A stretch of DNA of 64,000 nucleotides from Megascapheus bottae (lineage: Eukaryota; Chordata; Mammalia; Rodentia; Geomyidae): NCBI GenBank assembly GCA_024803745.1, contig JANJXV010000048.1:6372501-6436500 (forward strand), written 5' to 3'. Shown in pieces: positions 33,056 to 45,389 of the stretch. How positions within the stretch are numbered: the first letter of the stretch is position 1; each line of letters starts with the position of its first letter. The notes under the pieces were generated by a model. It did no database searches, was not told the DNA's origin, and worked only from the letters and a program-made list of their open reading frames with translations. A program made the position numbers and the translations under genes.

Positions 33056-36000
33056 GGTTAGGGTTAGGGTTAAGATAAGGGTTAGGGTTAGGGTTATTTT
33101 TAGGGTTAGGGTAAGGGCAAGGGTTATGGTTATTGCTAGGCTAAGGGTAAGGGTTAGGGTTAGGGTTAGGTTTAGGTTTAAGGTAAGTGTAAGGGTTAGG
33201 ACTAGGGTTAGGGAAAGGGTTAGGGTTAGGGTTAGCGTTAGGGTAGGGGTTAGGGAAAGGGTAAGTGTTAGGGTTAGGGTTAGGATAAGGGTAAGGGTTA
33301 GTGTGAGGGTTAGGGTTAGCGGTTAGGGTTAGGGTTAGGGGCAGGATTAGGTTTATGGGTTAGGGTTAGGGTTAGGGTAGGGTTGGGTTTAGGTAAGAGT
33401 TAGGGTTAGGTTTAGGGTAAGGGTAAGGTTTAGGGTTATTGTTTGGGTTAGGGTTAAGGTTAGGGTTAGGGTAAGGGTTAGGGTTAGGGTTAGGTTTAGG
33501 GTTAGGGTAAGGGTAAGGGTTAGGGTTAGGGTTAGTGTTAGGGTTAGGGTTAGGGTAAGGATCAGGGTTAGGGTCAGGGTTAGGGTTGGGGTTAGGGTAA
33601 GGGTAAGTGTTAGGGTTAGGGTTAGGGTTAGGATAAGGCCAAGGGTTAGGATGAGGGGTTAGGGTTAGGGTTAGGGTTACGGTTAGGGTTAGGGTTAGGG
33701 TAAGGGTTAGGGTTAGGTTTAGGTTAAGGTTTAAGGTTGAGGTTAGGGTTAGAGTTAGGGTTAGGGTAAAGGTTGAGGTTAGGGTTAGGGTTAGAGTAAG
33801 GGTTAGGGTTAGGGTTAGGGTACGGGTTAGGTTTAGGGTTAGGGTTAGGGTTAGGGTAAGTGTTGGGGTTAGAGTTGGGGTTAGGGTTCGATTAAGGTTT
33901 AGGGTTAGGGATAGGGTTAGAGTTAGGGTAAGGGTTAGGTATAGGGTTAGGTTTAGTGTTGGGGTTAAGGTTAGAGTTAGAGTAAGTGTTACGGTTAGGG
34001 TTATGGTTAGGTTTAGGGTTACGGTTAGGGTTTGTGTTATGGTTAGGGTAAGGGTATGTGTTTGTGTTTGTGTTAGGGTTAGGGTTAGGGTAAGGGTAAG
34101 GGTTAGCTTTAGGGTTAGGGTTAAGGTTAGGTTTAGGGAAAGGTAAGGTTTAGGGTTAGGGTTAGGTTTAAAGTTGGGGTTAACGTTAAGGTTAGGGTTA
34201 CGGTAAGGGTAAGGATTAGGGTTAGGGTTAGTGTTAGGGTTACGGTTAGGTTTAGTGTTAATGTAAGGGTAAGTGTTAGGGTGAGGGTTAGGGTTAGGAT
34301 AAGGGTAAGGGTTAGGGTTAGAGTAGGGTTAGGGTTAGGGTTAGGGTTTAGGGTTAGTGTTAGGGTTAGCGTGAGGGTTTGGGTTAGTGTAAGGATTAGG
34401 GTTAGGATAAGGGTAAGGGTTAGGGTTAGGGTAGGTTTAGGGTATAGGGTTAGTGTTAGGGTTAGGGTTAGTGTTAGTGTTAGTGTTAGGTTTAGGCTAA
34501 GGGTAAGTGTTAGGGATAGGGTTAGTGTTAGGGTTAGGGTTAGGGTTAGTTTTAGGGTGGGGATTAAGGTTAAGGTTAGGGTTAGATTAAGGGTAAGGAT
34601 TCTGGTTAGGGTTAGGGTTTGGGTTAGGGTTAGGGTAAGGGTAAGGGTTAGGGTTAGGGTTAGGTTTTACGCTTAGCGTTAGGGGTTAGGGTTATGGTTA
34701 GGGTTACGGTTAGGGTTAGGGTAAGGGTTAGGTTTAGGGTTAGGCTTAGGGTTAGGGTTAGGGTTAGAGGTTAGGGTTAGGGGTTAGGATTAGGACTAGG
34801 GTTAGTGTTAGGGTTATGTTTATGGTTAGGGTTAGGGTTAAGATAAGGGTTAGGGTTAGGGTTAGGTTTAGGGTTAGGGTAAGGGCAAGAGTTATATTTA
34901 GGGTTAGGCTAAGGGTAAGGATTAGGGTTAGGGTTAGGTTTAGGTTTAGGTTTAGGGTAAGGGTAAGGGTTAGGGTTAGGGTTAGGGTTCGGGTAAGGGT
35001 AAGGATTAGGGTTAGCGTTAGGGTAGGGGTTAGGGAAAGGGTAAGTGTTAGGGATAGGGTTATTGTTAGGATAAGGGTAAGGGTTAGTGTTAGGGTTAGG
35101 CTTAGCAGTTAGGGTTAGGGTTAGGGTTAGGGTTAGGGGTTGGTTAGGGTTAGGGTTAGGGTAGGGTTAGGTTTAGGTAAGGGTTAGGGTTGGGTTTAGG
35201 GTAAGGGTAAGGTTTAGGGTTATTGTTAGGGTTAGGGTTAAGGTTAGGGTTAGGGTAAGGGTAAGGGTTAGGGTTACGGTTACGTTTAGGTTTAGGGTAA
35301 GGGTAAGGGTTAGGGTTAGTTTTAGGGTTAGGGTTAGGGTAAGGATTAGTGTTAGGGTAGGGCTATGGTTGGGGTTAGGGTAAGGGTAAGTGTTAGGGTT
35401 AGGGTTAGGGTTAGGATAAGAGTAAGGTTAAGGGTTAGGGTTAGGGTTAGGTGTTAGGGTTAGCGTTAGGGTTAGGGTTAGGGTTACGGGTTAGGGTTAG
35501 GGTTAGGGTTACTTTTAGGGTTATGGTAAGGGTTAGGGTTAGGGTTTGGTTTAGGGTAAGGGTAAGGGTTAGGGTTAGCATTAGGGTTAGGGTTAGGTTT
35601 ACGGTTAGGGTTAGGGTTACGTTTAGGGTTAGGGTTAGGGTAAGAGTAAGGGTTAGGGTTAGGGTTAGGTTTATTTTTAGGGTTAGGGTTAGGGTAAAGA
35701 TAAGTGTTAGGGTTAGGGTTAGGTTTAGGTTTAGGTTTCAGGTTGAGGTTAGGGTTAGGGTTAGGGTTAGGGTAAGGGTAAGGGTTAGTGTAAGGGTTAG
35801 AGTAAGGGTTAGATTTATGGTTAGGTTAAGTGTTGGGGTTAAGTTTAGGGTTAGAGTAAAGTTTACGGTTAGGGTTAGGGTTAGTGTTAGGGTTAGAATT
35901 AGGGTTACGGTTAGGGTTAGGGTTATGGTTAGGGTAAGGGTATGTGTTAGTGTTAGGGTTAGGGTTAGGGTTAGCGTTATGGTAAGGGTAAGGGTTAGGG

Positions 36001-36489
36001 TTAGGGTTAGGGTTAGATTTAGGGTTAGGATAAGGATTAGGGTTAGGTTTAGGGTTAGGGTAAGGGTAAGTGTTAGGGTAAGGGTTAGGGTTAGGGTAAG
36101 GGTTAGGTTTAGAGTTACGGTAAGGGTAAGGGTTAGGGTTAAGGTTAGGGTTAGGGTTAGGTTTAGGGTTAGAATTATGGTTAGGGTAAAGGTAAGGGTT
36201 AGGGTTAAGGTTAGGGTTAGGGTTAGGGTTATGTTTAGGGTTAGGGTAAGGGTAAGGGTTAGGGTTAGGGTTAGGTTTAGGTTAAGAGTTAGGGTCAGGG
36301 TTAGGGTTAGGGTTAGGGTTAGGGGTTAGGGTTAGGGTTAGTGTTAGGGTAAGGTTTAGGGTTAGGGTTAGGGTAAGGGTTAGGGTTAGGGTTAGGTTTA
36401 GGGTTAGGGTTGTGGTTAGAGTAAGGGTTAGGATTAGGGTTAGTGTTTGGGGTAATTTTAGGGTTAGGGTTAGGGTTAGGGTTAGGTTA
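32658..36489 (+). repeat. ~3.9-kb higher-order repeat, copy 1 (3,832 bp)
   Basis: It is bounded by the landmark GGGATAGGGTTAGTTTTAGG at 32,658 and 36,490. Matching landmarks lie at 33,024/36,856, 34,281/38,239, 34,816/38,774 and 35,451/39,409. The offset steps from 3,832 to 3,958 at a local duplication in copy 2, then to 3,892 where copy 2 lacks 66 bp. The first ~400 bp are shared with the 6,244-bp family, which links the two families. Confidence 0.92.
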
Positions 36490-39400
36490 GGGATAGGGTT
36501 AGTTTTAGGGTTAGGTTTACGGTTAGGGTTAGGCTAAGTGTAAGGGTTAGGGTTAGGGTTAGGGTTAGGGTTATTTTTAGGGTTAGGGTTAGGGTGAGTG
36601 TAAGGGTTAGGTTTAGGGTTAGGTTTAGGTTTAGGTTTAAGGTTGAGGTTAGGGTTAGGGTTAGGGTTAGGGTAAGGGTTAGGGTTAGGGTTAGGGTAAA
36701 GGTTAGGGTTAGGGTTAGGGTTAGGGTTAGGCTAAGGGTAAGGGATAGGGTTAGCGTTAGGGTAAAGGTTGAAGTTAGGGTTAGGGTTAGAGTAAGGGTT
36801 AGGTTTAGGGTTAGGGTACGGGTTAGGGTTAGGGTTAGGGTTAGGGTAATGGTAAGTGTTAGGGTTAGGGTTAGGGTTAGGTTTAGGGGTTAGGGTTAGG
36901 GTTAAGATAAGGGTTAGGGTTAGGGTTAGGTTTAGGGTTAGGGTAAGTGCAAGGGTTATGGTTATTGCTAGGCTAAGAGTAAGGGTTAGGGTTAGGGTTA
37001 GGTTTAGGTTTAAGGTAAGTGTAAGGGTTAGGACTAGGGTTAGGGAAAGGGTTAGGGTTAGGGTTAGCGTCAGGGTAGGGGTTAGGGAAAGGGTAAGTGT
37101 TAGGGTTAGGGTTAGGATAAGGGTAAGGGTTAGTGTGAGGGTTAGGGTTAGCGGTTAGGGTTAGGGTTAGGGGCAGGATTAGGTTTATGGGTTAGGGTTA
37201 GGGTTAGGGTAGGGTTGGGTTTAGGTAAGAGTTAGGGTTAGGTTTAGGGTAAGGGTAAGGTTTAGGGTTATTGTTTGGGTTAGGGTTAAGGTTAGGGTTA
37301 CGGTAAGGGTTAGGGTTAGGGTTAGGTTTAGGGTTAGGGTAAGGGTAAGGGTTAGGGTTAGGGTTAGTGTTAGGGTAAGGATCAGGGTTAGGGTCAGGGT
37401 TAGGGTTGGGGTTAGGGTAAGGGTAAGTGTTAGGGTTAGGGTTAGGTTTAGGGTTAGGGTAAGGGTAAGGGTTAGGGTTAGGGTTAGTGTTAGGGTTAGG
37501 GTTAGGGTAAGGATCAGGGTTAGGGTCAGGGTTAGGGTTGGGGTTAGGGTAAGGGTAAGTGTTAGGGTTAGGGTTAGGGTTAGGATAAGGCCAAGGGTTA
37601 GGATGAGGGGTTAGGGTTACGGTTAGGGTTAGGGTTAGGGTTAGGGTTAGGGTAAGGGTTAGGGTTAGGGTTAGGTTTAGGTTAAGGTTTAAGGTTGAGG
37701 TTAGGGTTAGAGTTAGGGCTAGGGTAAAGGTTGAGGTTAGGGTTAGGGTTAGAGTAAGGGTTAGGGTTAGGGTTAGGGTACGGGTTAGGTTTAGGGTTAG
37801 GGTTAGGGTTAGGGTAAGTGTTGGGGTTAGAGTTGGGGTTAGGGTTCGATTAAGGTTTAGGGTTAGGGATAGGGTTAGAGTTAGGGTAAGGGTTAGGTAT
37901 AGGGTTAGGTTTAGTGTTGGGGTTAAGGTTAGAGTTAGAGTAAGTGTTACGGTTAGGGTTATGGTTAGGTTTAGGGTTACGGTTAGGGTTTGTGTTATGG
38001 TTAGGGTAAGGGTATGTGTTTGTGTTTGTGTTAGGGTTAGGGTTAGGGTAAGGGTAAGGGTTAGGTTTAGGGTTAGGGTTAAGGTTAGGTTTAGGGAAAG
38101 GTAAGGTTTAGGGTTAGGGTTAGGTTTAAAGTTGGGGTTAACGTTAAGGTTAGGGTTACGGTAAGGGTAAGGATTAGGGTTAGGGTTAGTGTTAGGGTTA
38201 CGGTTAGGTTTAGTGTTAATGTAAGGGTAAGTGTTAGGGTGAGGGTTAGGGTTAGGATAAGGGTAAGGGTTAGGGTTAGGGTAGGGTTAGGGTTAGGGTT
38301 AGGGTTTAGGGTTAGTGTTAGGGTTAGGGTGAGGGTTTGGGTTAGTGTAAGGATTAGGGTTAGGATAAGGGTAAGGGTTAGGGTTAGGGTAGGTTTAGGG
38401 TATAGGGTTAGTGTTAGGGTTAGGGTTAGTGTTAGTGTTAGTGTTAGGTTTAGGCTAAGGGTAAGTGTTAGGGATAGGGTTAGTGTTAGGGTTAGGGTTA
38501 GGGTTAGTTTTAGGGTGGGGGTTAAGGTTAAGGTTAGGGTTAGAGTAAGGGTAAGGATTCTGGTTAGGGTTAGGGTTTGGGTTAGGGTTAGGGTAAGGGT
38601 AAGGGTTAGGGTTAGGGTTAGGTTTTACGCTTAGCGTTAGGGGATAGGGTTATGGTTAGGGTTACGGTTAGGGTTAGGGTAAGGGTTAGGTTTAGGGTTA
38701 GGCTTAGGGTTAGGGTTAGGGTTAGAGGTTAGGGTTAGGGGTTAGGATTAGGACTAGGGTTAGTGTTAGGGTTATGTTTATGGTTAGGGTTAGGGTTAAG
38801 ATAAGGGTTAGGGTTAGGGTTAGGTTTAGGGTTAGGGTAAGGGCAAGAGTTATATTTAGGGTTAGGCTAAGGGTAAGGATTAGGGTTAGGGTTAGGTTTA
38901 GGTTTAGGTTTAGGGTAAGGGTAAGGGTTAGGGTTAGGGTTAGGGTTCGGGTAAGGGTTAGGATTAGGGTTAGCGTTAGGGTAGGGGTTAGGGAAAGGGT
39001 AAGTGTTAGGGATAGGGTTATTGTTAGGATAAGGGTAAGGGTTAGTGTTAGGGTTAGGCTTAGCAGTTAGGGTTAGGGTTAGGGTTAGGGTTAGGGGTTG
39101 GTTAGGGTTAGGGTTAGGGTAGGGTTAGGTTTAGGTAAGGGTTAGGGTTGGGTTTAGGGTAAGGGTAAGGTTTAGGGTTATTGTTAGGGTTAGGGTTAAG
39201 GTTAGGGTTAGGGTAAGGGTAAGGGTTAGGGTTACGGTTACGTTTAGGTTTAGGGTAAGGGTAAGGGTTAGGGTTAGTGTTAGGGTTAGGGTTAGGGTAA
39301 GGATTAGTGTTAGGGTAGGGCTATGGTTGGGGTTAGGGTAAGGGTAAGTGTTAGGGTTAGGGTTAGGGTTAGGATAAGGGTAAGGTTTAGGGTTAGGGTT

Positions 39401-40381
39401 AGGGTTAGGTGTTAGGGTTAGCGTTAGGGTTAGGGTTAGGGTTACGGGTTAGGGTTAGGGTTAGGGTTACTTTTAGGGTTATGGTAAGGGTTAGGGTTAG
39501 GGTTTGGTTTAGGGTAAGGGTAAGGGTTAGGGTTAGCATTAGGGTTAGGGTTAGGTTTACGGTTAGGGTTAGGGTTACGTTTAGGGTTAGGGTTAGGGTA
39601 AGAGTAAGGTTTAGGGTTAGGGTTAGGTTTATTTTTAGGGTTAGGGTTAGGGTAAAGGTAAGTGTTAGGGTTAGGGTTAGGTTTAGGTTTAGGTTTCAGG
39701 TTGAGGTTAGGGTTAGGGTTAGGGTTAGGGTAAGGGTTAGGGTTAGTGTAAGGGTTAGAGTAAGGGTTAGATTTATGGTTAGGTTAAGTGTTGGGGTTAA
39801 GTTTAGGGTTAGAGTAAAGGTTACGGTTAGGGTTAGGGTTAGGGTTAGGGTTAGAATTACGGTTACGGTTAGGGTTAGGGTTATGGTTGGGGTAAGGGTA
39901 TGTGTTAGTGTTAGGGTTAGGGTTAGGGTTAGCGTTATGGTAAGGGTAAGGGTTAGGGTTAGGGTTAGGGTTAGATTTAGGGTTAGGATAAGGATTAGGG
40001 TTAGGTTTAGGGTTAGGGTAAGGGTAAGTGTTAGGGTAAGGGTTAGGGTTAGGGTAAGGGTTAGGTTTAGAGTTACGGTAAGGGTAAGGGTTAGGGTTAA
40101 GGTTAGGGTTAGGGTTAGGGTTATGTTTAGGCTTAGGGTAAGGGTAAGGGTTAGGGTTAGGGTTAGGTTTAGGTTAAGAGTTAGGGTCAGGGTTAGGGTT
40201 AGGGTTAGGGTTAGGGGTTAGGGTTAGGGTTAGTGTTAGGGTAAGGTTTAGGGTTAGGGTTAGGGTAAGGGTTAGGGTTAGGGTTAGGTTTAGGGTTAGG
40301 GTTGTGGTTAGAGTAAGGGTTAGGATTAGGGTTAGTGTTTGGGGTAATTTTAGGGTTAGGGTTAGGGTTAGGGTTAGGTTA
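36490..40381 (+). repeat. ~3.9-kb higher-order repeat, copy 2
   Basis: This is the tandem partner of 32,658-36,489. It has an extra ~120-bp duplication at 37,321-37,572 and lacks 66 bp near 40,115 that copy 1 has near 36,160-36,225. It ends at about 40,381, where TTAAGATTTAGG replaces the GGGATAGGG that would start a third copy. The same order, minus the 120-bp duplication, recurs at 56,675-60,446. Confidence 0.92.
37321..37572 (+). repeat. ~120-bp local tandem duplication private to one copy
   Basis: 37,321-37,440 and 37,441-37,572 share GGATCAGGGTTAGGGTCAGG followed by GGTTGGGG and GGGTAAGTG. The first member is 12 bp shorter. Copies at about 33,490 and 57,510 have a single member, so the duplication arose after both the 3.9-kb and the 20-kb duplications. 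It accounts for the offset step from 20,185 to 20,065 against the right-hand copy. Confidence 0.88.
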
Positions 40382-43006
40382 AGATTTAGGGTTAGGATTA
40401 GGTTTAGGGTTAGGATTAGGGTTTGGGATAGATTAAGGGTAAGGGTTAGGGGTAAGTTTAGGTTTAGGGTTAGGGTTAGGGTAAGGGTAAGGGTTAGGGT
40501 TAGGTTTAGGGTTAGGGTTAGGGTAAGGTTAAGGGATAGGTTTAGGGTTAGTTTTAGGTTTAGGGTTAGGGTTAGGGTTAGGGAGTAGGGAAAGGATAAG
40601 TGTTAGGGTTAGGTTTAGGGTTAGGGTAAGGGTTCAGGTTAGAGTAAGGGTAAGGGTTAGGGTTAGGTTTAGGGTTATTGTTAGGGGAAGGGTAAGGCTT
40701 AGGGTTAGGGTTAGGGTTAGTTAAGCGATAGTGTTAGGGTTATGGTTAGGGTAATGGTAAGGCTTAGTTTTGGGTTAGGGTTAGGTTTGGGGTTTGGGTT
40801 AGGGTTAGGGTTAGGAAAGGATAAGGGTTAGGGTTAAGGATAGGTTTACGGTTAGGGTTAGGGTTAAGGTTAGGGTTAGAGTTAGGGTAAGAGTAAGGGT
40901 TAGGGTTGGGTTTAGGGTTAGCGTTAGGGTTAGGATAAGGGTAAAGGTTAGGGTTAGGGTTATGTTTAGGGTTAGGTTTAGAGTTAGGTTTAGGGTTATG
41001 GTTAGTGTAATGGTAAGGGTTAGGGTTAAGTTTAGGGTTAGGGTTAAGTTTAGGGTTAGTGTTAGGGTTAGGGTTAGGGTAACGGTTAGTGTTAGGATTA
41101 AGGTTAGGGTTAGTGTAAGGGTAAGGGTTAGGGTTAGGGTTAGGTTTAGGGTTAGGGTTAGGTTAGGGTTAAGGTAAGGGTTATGTTTATGGTTACAGTT
41201 AGGTTTAGGTGTATGGTTAGAGTAAGGGTAAGGGTTAGGGTTAGGGTTAGGGTTAGGGTAGGGTTTAGGTTAAGGTTAAGTGTTAGGGTTAAGGTTAGGG
41301 TTAGGATAAGGGTAAGGGTTAGGTTTAGGGTTAAGGTTAGGGATTAGGGTTAGGGTTAGGGTTAGGGTTAGGATAAGGTTTAGTGTTAGGGTTAGGGTTA
41401 GGGTTAGGGTAAATGTTAGTGTTCGGTGTAGGGTTAGGGTTTGGTTATGGTAAGGTTTAGGGTTAAGGTGATTGTTAGGGTTGGGTAAGGGTAAGGGTTA
41501 GGGTTAGGATGAGGGTTAGGTTTAGGGTAAGGTTACAGGTTAGGGTTAATGTTAGGAGTAGGGTAAGGGTAAGGGTTAGAGTTAGGGTTAGGTTTAGTTT
41601 TAGGGTAAGGGTTAGGGGTTAGGGTTACGGTAAGGTTTAGGGTTACTGTTAGGGTTACGGTTAGTGTAAGGGTTAGGGTTAGGGTTAGGGTTAAGGTTAG
41701 TTTTAGGGTTAGGGTTAGGATTATGGTAAGGGTAAGGATTAGGGTTAGGATTAGTGTTAGGGTTAGGTTTAGGGTTAGGGTTCGGTAAGGGTTAGGGTTA
41801 GGGATAGGCTTAGGGTTAGGTTTAGGGTTACGGTTAGGGTTAGGGTTAGGATTAGTATAAGGGTAAGGTTTAGGGTTAAGTTTAGGGTTATGGTTAGGGT
41901 TAGCATTAGGGTAAGGCTAAGGGTAAGGTTTAGGGTTAGAGTTAGGGTTAAGGTAAGGGTAAGGGTTAGGGTTAGGATTAGGTTTAGGGTAAAGTTTAGG
42001 GTTAGGTTTAGGGTAAGGGTAAGGGTAAGATTTAGGGTTATGGTTAAAGTTAGGGTAAGGATAAGGGTTAGCGTTAGTGTTAGGTTTAGTGTTAGGTTTA
42101 AGGTTAGGATTAGGGTAAGGGTTAGTGTTAGGGTTAGTGTTAGGGGTAAGGTTAGGGTTAGGGTTAGGGTAAGGGTAAGGGTTTAGTTAGGGTTAGGGTT
42201 AGGGTAAGAATTAGGGTTAGGGTTAGGTTTAGGGTTAGGATTAGTGTTAGGGATAGGTTAAGGGTAAGGGTTAGGGTTAAGGTTAGGGTTAGGGTTAGGG
42301 TTAGGGTAAGGTTAAGGGATAGGTTTAGGGTTAGTGTTAGGTTTAGGTTTAGGGTTAGGGTTAGGTTTAAGGTTAGGGTTCGGGTAAGGGATAGGGTTAG
42401 GAGTTAGGTGTATGGTTATGGTTAGGGTTAGGTTTAGTGTGAGGGTTAGGGTTAGGGTATGGGTTAGGTTTAGGGTAAGGGTTATGGTTACGGTTTGGGT
42501 TAGGTTTAGGGTTAGGGTAAAGGTAAGGGTTACTGTTAGGGTTAGGGTAAGGGTTAGGGTTAGGTTTAGGTTTAGGGTTAGGGTAAGGGTTAGGGTTAGG
42601 GTTAATTTTAGGGGTAAGGTTAGGGTTAGGGTTACGGTAAGGGTGAGGGTTAGGTTAGGTTTAGCGTTAGCGTTAGGGTAAGGGTTATTGTTAGGGTTAG
42701 GTTTAGGGTTAGGATTAGGGTTAGGGTTAGGGTAAGGGTAAGGGTTAGTTTTAGGGTTAGGTTTAGGGTTAGGGTAAGGGTAAGGTATAGGTTTAGGGAT
42801 AGTGTTAGGGTTTGGGTTAGGTTTAGGGTTAGGGTTAGGGTAAGAGTAAGGGTTAGGTTTAGGGTTAGGTTTAGGGTTAAGGTTAGGGTTAGGGTTAGTA
42901 TACGGATAAGGGTTAGGTTAGGGTTAGGGTTAGGGTTAGGGTAAGGGTTAGGGTTAGGGTTAGCGTTAGGTTTAGGTTTAGGATTAGGGTTAGGGTTAGG
43001 GTAAGT
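40382..43006 (+). repeat. Telomere-like segment single-copy on the left, repeated at 60,447-63,071
   Basis: TTAGGG variants only. 41,400-41,700 is strongly degenerate (GGTGATTG, GGATGAGG, TTACAGG). Apart from the 20-kb partner, no other long match is seen in the window. No gene. Confidence 0.8.
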
Positions 43007-43139
43007 GTAAGGTTTAGGGTTAAGGTTAGGGTTAGTGTTAGGGTTAGGGTTAGGGTAAGGGTAAGGGTTAGGGTTAGGTTTAGGGTTAGGGTTAAGGTAA
43101 GGGTAAGGGTTAGGTTTAGGGTTATGGTTAGGATTAGGG

Positions 43140-43170
<31 letters not shown>

Positions 43171-43669
43171 AAGGGTTATGGTTAGGTTTAGGGTTAGGGT
43201 TAGGGTTAGGGTAAGGGTAAGGGATAGGGTTAGGGTTACTGTTAGGTTTAGGGTTAGGGTTAGGGTAAGGGTAAGGTTTAGGGTTAACGTTAGGGTTAGG
43301 GTTAGGTTTAGGGTTAGGGTAGCGTTAGGATAAGGGCAAGGGTTAAGTTAGGGTTAGGGTTAGGGTAAGGGTTCGGGTTAGGTTTAGGGTTAGGTTTAGG
43401 GTTAGGGTAAGGTTTAGGGTTAGTGTTAGGGTTAGGGTTAGGGTAAGGGTTAGGGTTATTGTTAGGGTTAGGGTAAGGGTTATGCTTAGGGTTAGTGTTA
43501 GGGTAAGGGTAAGTGTTAGTGTTAGGGTTAGGGTTAGCGTTAGGGTAAGGTTTAGGCTTAGGGTTAGGTTTAGGTTTAGGGTTGGGTTTAAGGTTAGGGA
43601 TAGGGTTAGGGGAAGGGGAAGGGTTAGTTTTAGTGTTGGGGTTAGGGTTAGGGTAAGGGTAAGGGTTAG

Positions 43670-43960
43670 GGTTAGGTTTAGGGACAAGTGTTAGGGTTAG
43701 AGGTAGGTTTAAGGTTAGGGTTAGGGTAAGGGTAAGGGATAGGGTTAGGGATATAGTTAGGGTTAGGGTTAGGGTTAGGGTAAGGTTAAGGGTTAGGGTT
43801 AGAGTTAGGGTTAGGTTTAGGGACAAGTGTTACGGTTAGAGGTAGGTTTAGGGTTAGGGTTAGGGTAAGGGTAAGGGATAGGGTTAGGGATATAGTTAGG
43901 GTTAGGGTTAGGATTAGGGTTAGGGTAAGGGTAAGGGTTAGGGTTAGAGTTAGGGTTAGG
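43670..43960 (+). repeat. 139-bp tandem pair (GGGACAAGTG ... GGGATATAG)
   Basis: GGGACAAGTG occurs at 43,681 and 43,820, and GATATAG just before 43,757 and 43,896. The period of 139 is not a multiple of six (23 x 6 + 1), so each copy shifts the hexamer register by one base. The same pair recurs at 63,746/63,885 (139 bp) and at 49,172/49,317 (145 bp). Confidence 0.88.
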
Positions 43961-45389
43961 TTTAGGTTTAGGGTTAGTGTTTGCGTAAGGGTAAGGTTTA
44001 GGTTAGGGTTAGGGTTAGGGTTAGGGTAAGGGTTAGGGTTAGTGTTAGGATAAGTTAAGGGTTAGGGTTAGGTTTAGGGTTAGGGTTAGGGTAAGGGTAA
44101 GGGTGAGGGTTAAGTTTAGGGTTAGGTTTAGGGTTAGGGTTAGCGTTAGGCTTAGGGTTAGGGTATGGTTAGGGTAAGGGTAAGAGTTAGGGTTAGGATT
44201 AGGGTTAGGGTTAGGGTAAGGGTTAGGTTTAGGGTTAGGGTTAGGTTTCGGGTTATGGTTAGGGTAAGGGTAAGGGTTAGGTTTAGAGTTAGGGTTAGGG
44301 TTAGGTTTAGGGTTAGGGTTAGGGTTAGTGTTAGGTGTTAGGGTAAGGGTTAGGGTTAGAGGATAGGGTTAGGGTTAGTTTTAGGGTTAGGTTTATTGTA
44401 AGGGTTAGGGTAAGAGGTTAGAGTTAGTGTTAGGGTTAGGTTAAGGGTTAGGGTTAGGGTTAGGTTAGGGTTAGGGTTAGGGTTAGGGTAAGGGTTAGGG
44501 TTAGGTTTCGTGTAAGCGTTAGGTTAAGGGTTAGCGTTAGGGTTAGGGTTAGGATTAGGGTTAGGGTTTGGGTTAGAGTTAGGGTAAAGGTAAGGGTTAT
44601 GGTTAGGGTTAAGTTTAGGGGTTACGGATAGGGTTAGTTTAAGGGTTAGGGGTAGGGTAAGGGTAAGGGATAGGGTTAGGGATAGGGTTAGGGTTAGGTT
44701 TAGGGTTAGGGTAAGGGTTAGGATAAGGGTTAGGGTTAGGGTTAGGGTTAGGGTAAGGTTAAGGGTTAGGGTTAGGATTCGGGTTAGGGTAAGAGTAAGG
44801 GTTAGGGTTAGGGTTAGGGTTAGGGTAAGGGTTAGAGTTAGGGTTAGGGTTAGGGTTAGAGTAAGGGTAAGGGTTAGGGTTAGAGTTAGGGCTAGGGTTA
44901 GGGTAAGGTTAAGGGATAGGGTTAGGGTTAGGGTTAGGGTTATGGTTAGGTTTAGAGTAAGGGTAAGGGTTAGGGTTAGAGTTAGGGTTACGGTTAAGGT
45001 TAGGGTTAGTGTTTGCGTAAGAGTAAGGTTTAGGTTAGGGTTAGGTTTAGGGTTAGGGTAAGGGTTAGGGTTAGGATTAGGGTTAGGGTTAGGGTAAGGG
45101 TTAGGTGTAGGGTTAGGGTAAGGGTTAGGGTTAGGGTTAGGGTTAGGGTTAGGGTTAGGTTTAGGATTAGGGTTAGGTTTAGGTTTAGGATTAGAGTAGG
45201 GTTAGGGTAAGGTTAAGGGTTAGGGTTAGGATTAGGGTTAGGGTTAGGGTAAGGGTTAAGTTTAGGGTTAGGGTTAGGTTTCGGGTTATGGTTAGGGTAA
45301 GGGTAAGGGTTAAGTTTAGAGTTAGGGTTAGGGTTAGCGTAAGGGTAAGGGTTAGGGTTAGGGTAAGGGTTAGCGTTAGGGTTATGGTT

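Larger units (their letters stand above)
35490..43935 (+). repeat. ~20-kb outer repeat, left copy (pairs with 55,676-64,000)
   Basis: The landmark ACTTTTAGGGTTATGG is at 35,511 and 55,696 (offset 20,185). After the 120-bp local duplication the offset is 20,065 and stays constant at 38,239, 39,409, 40,962, 41,890, 42,412, 43,124 and 43,890 (GATATAG). Divergence is slight: only occasional substitutions, such as GCGTTAGGATAAG here against GCGTTACGATAAG on the right. The block includes the tail of 3.9-kb copy 1 and all of copy 2, in order. Confidence 0.93.

Noticed and set aside
43751..43757. GATATAG as a TATA-like promoter element (also 43,890, 49,2xx, 63,8xx)
   Set aside because: It is a two-step variant inside a tandem pair with no gene downstream and no other promoter feature.
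43314..43826. Leu-Thr/Pro-Asn open frames on the - strand here, at 48,799-49,323 and at 63,379-63,891
   Set aside because: Same cause as above. The switch from Leu-Thr to Pro-Asn follows the register shift of the 139/145-bp unit.
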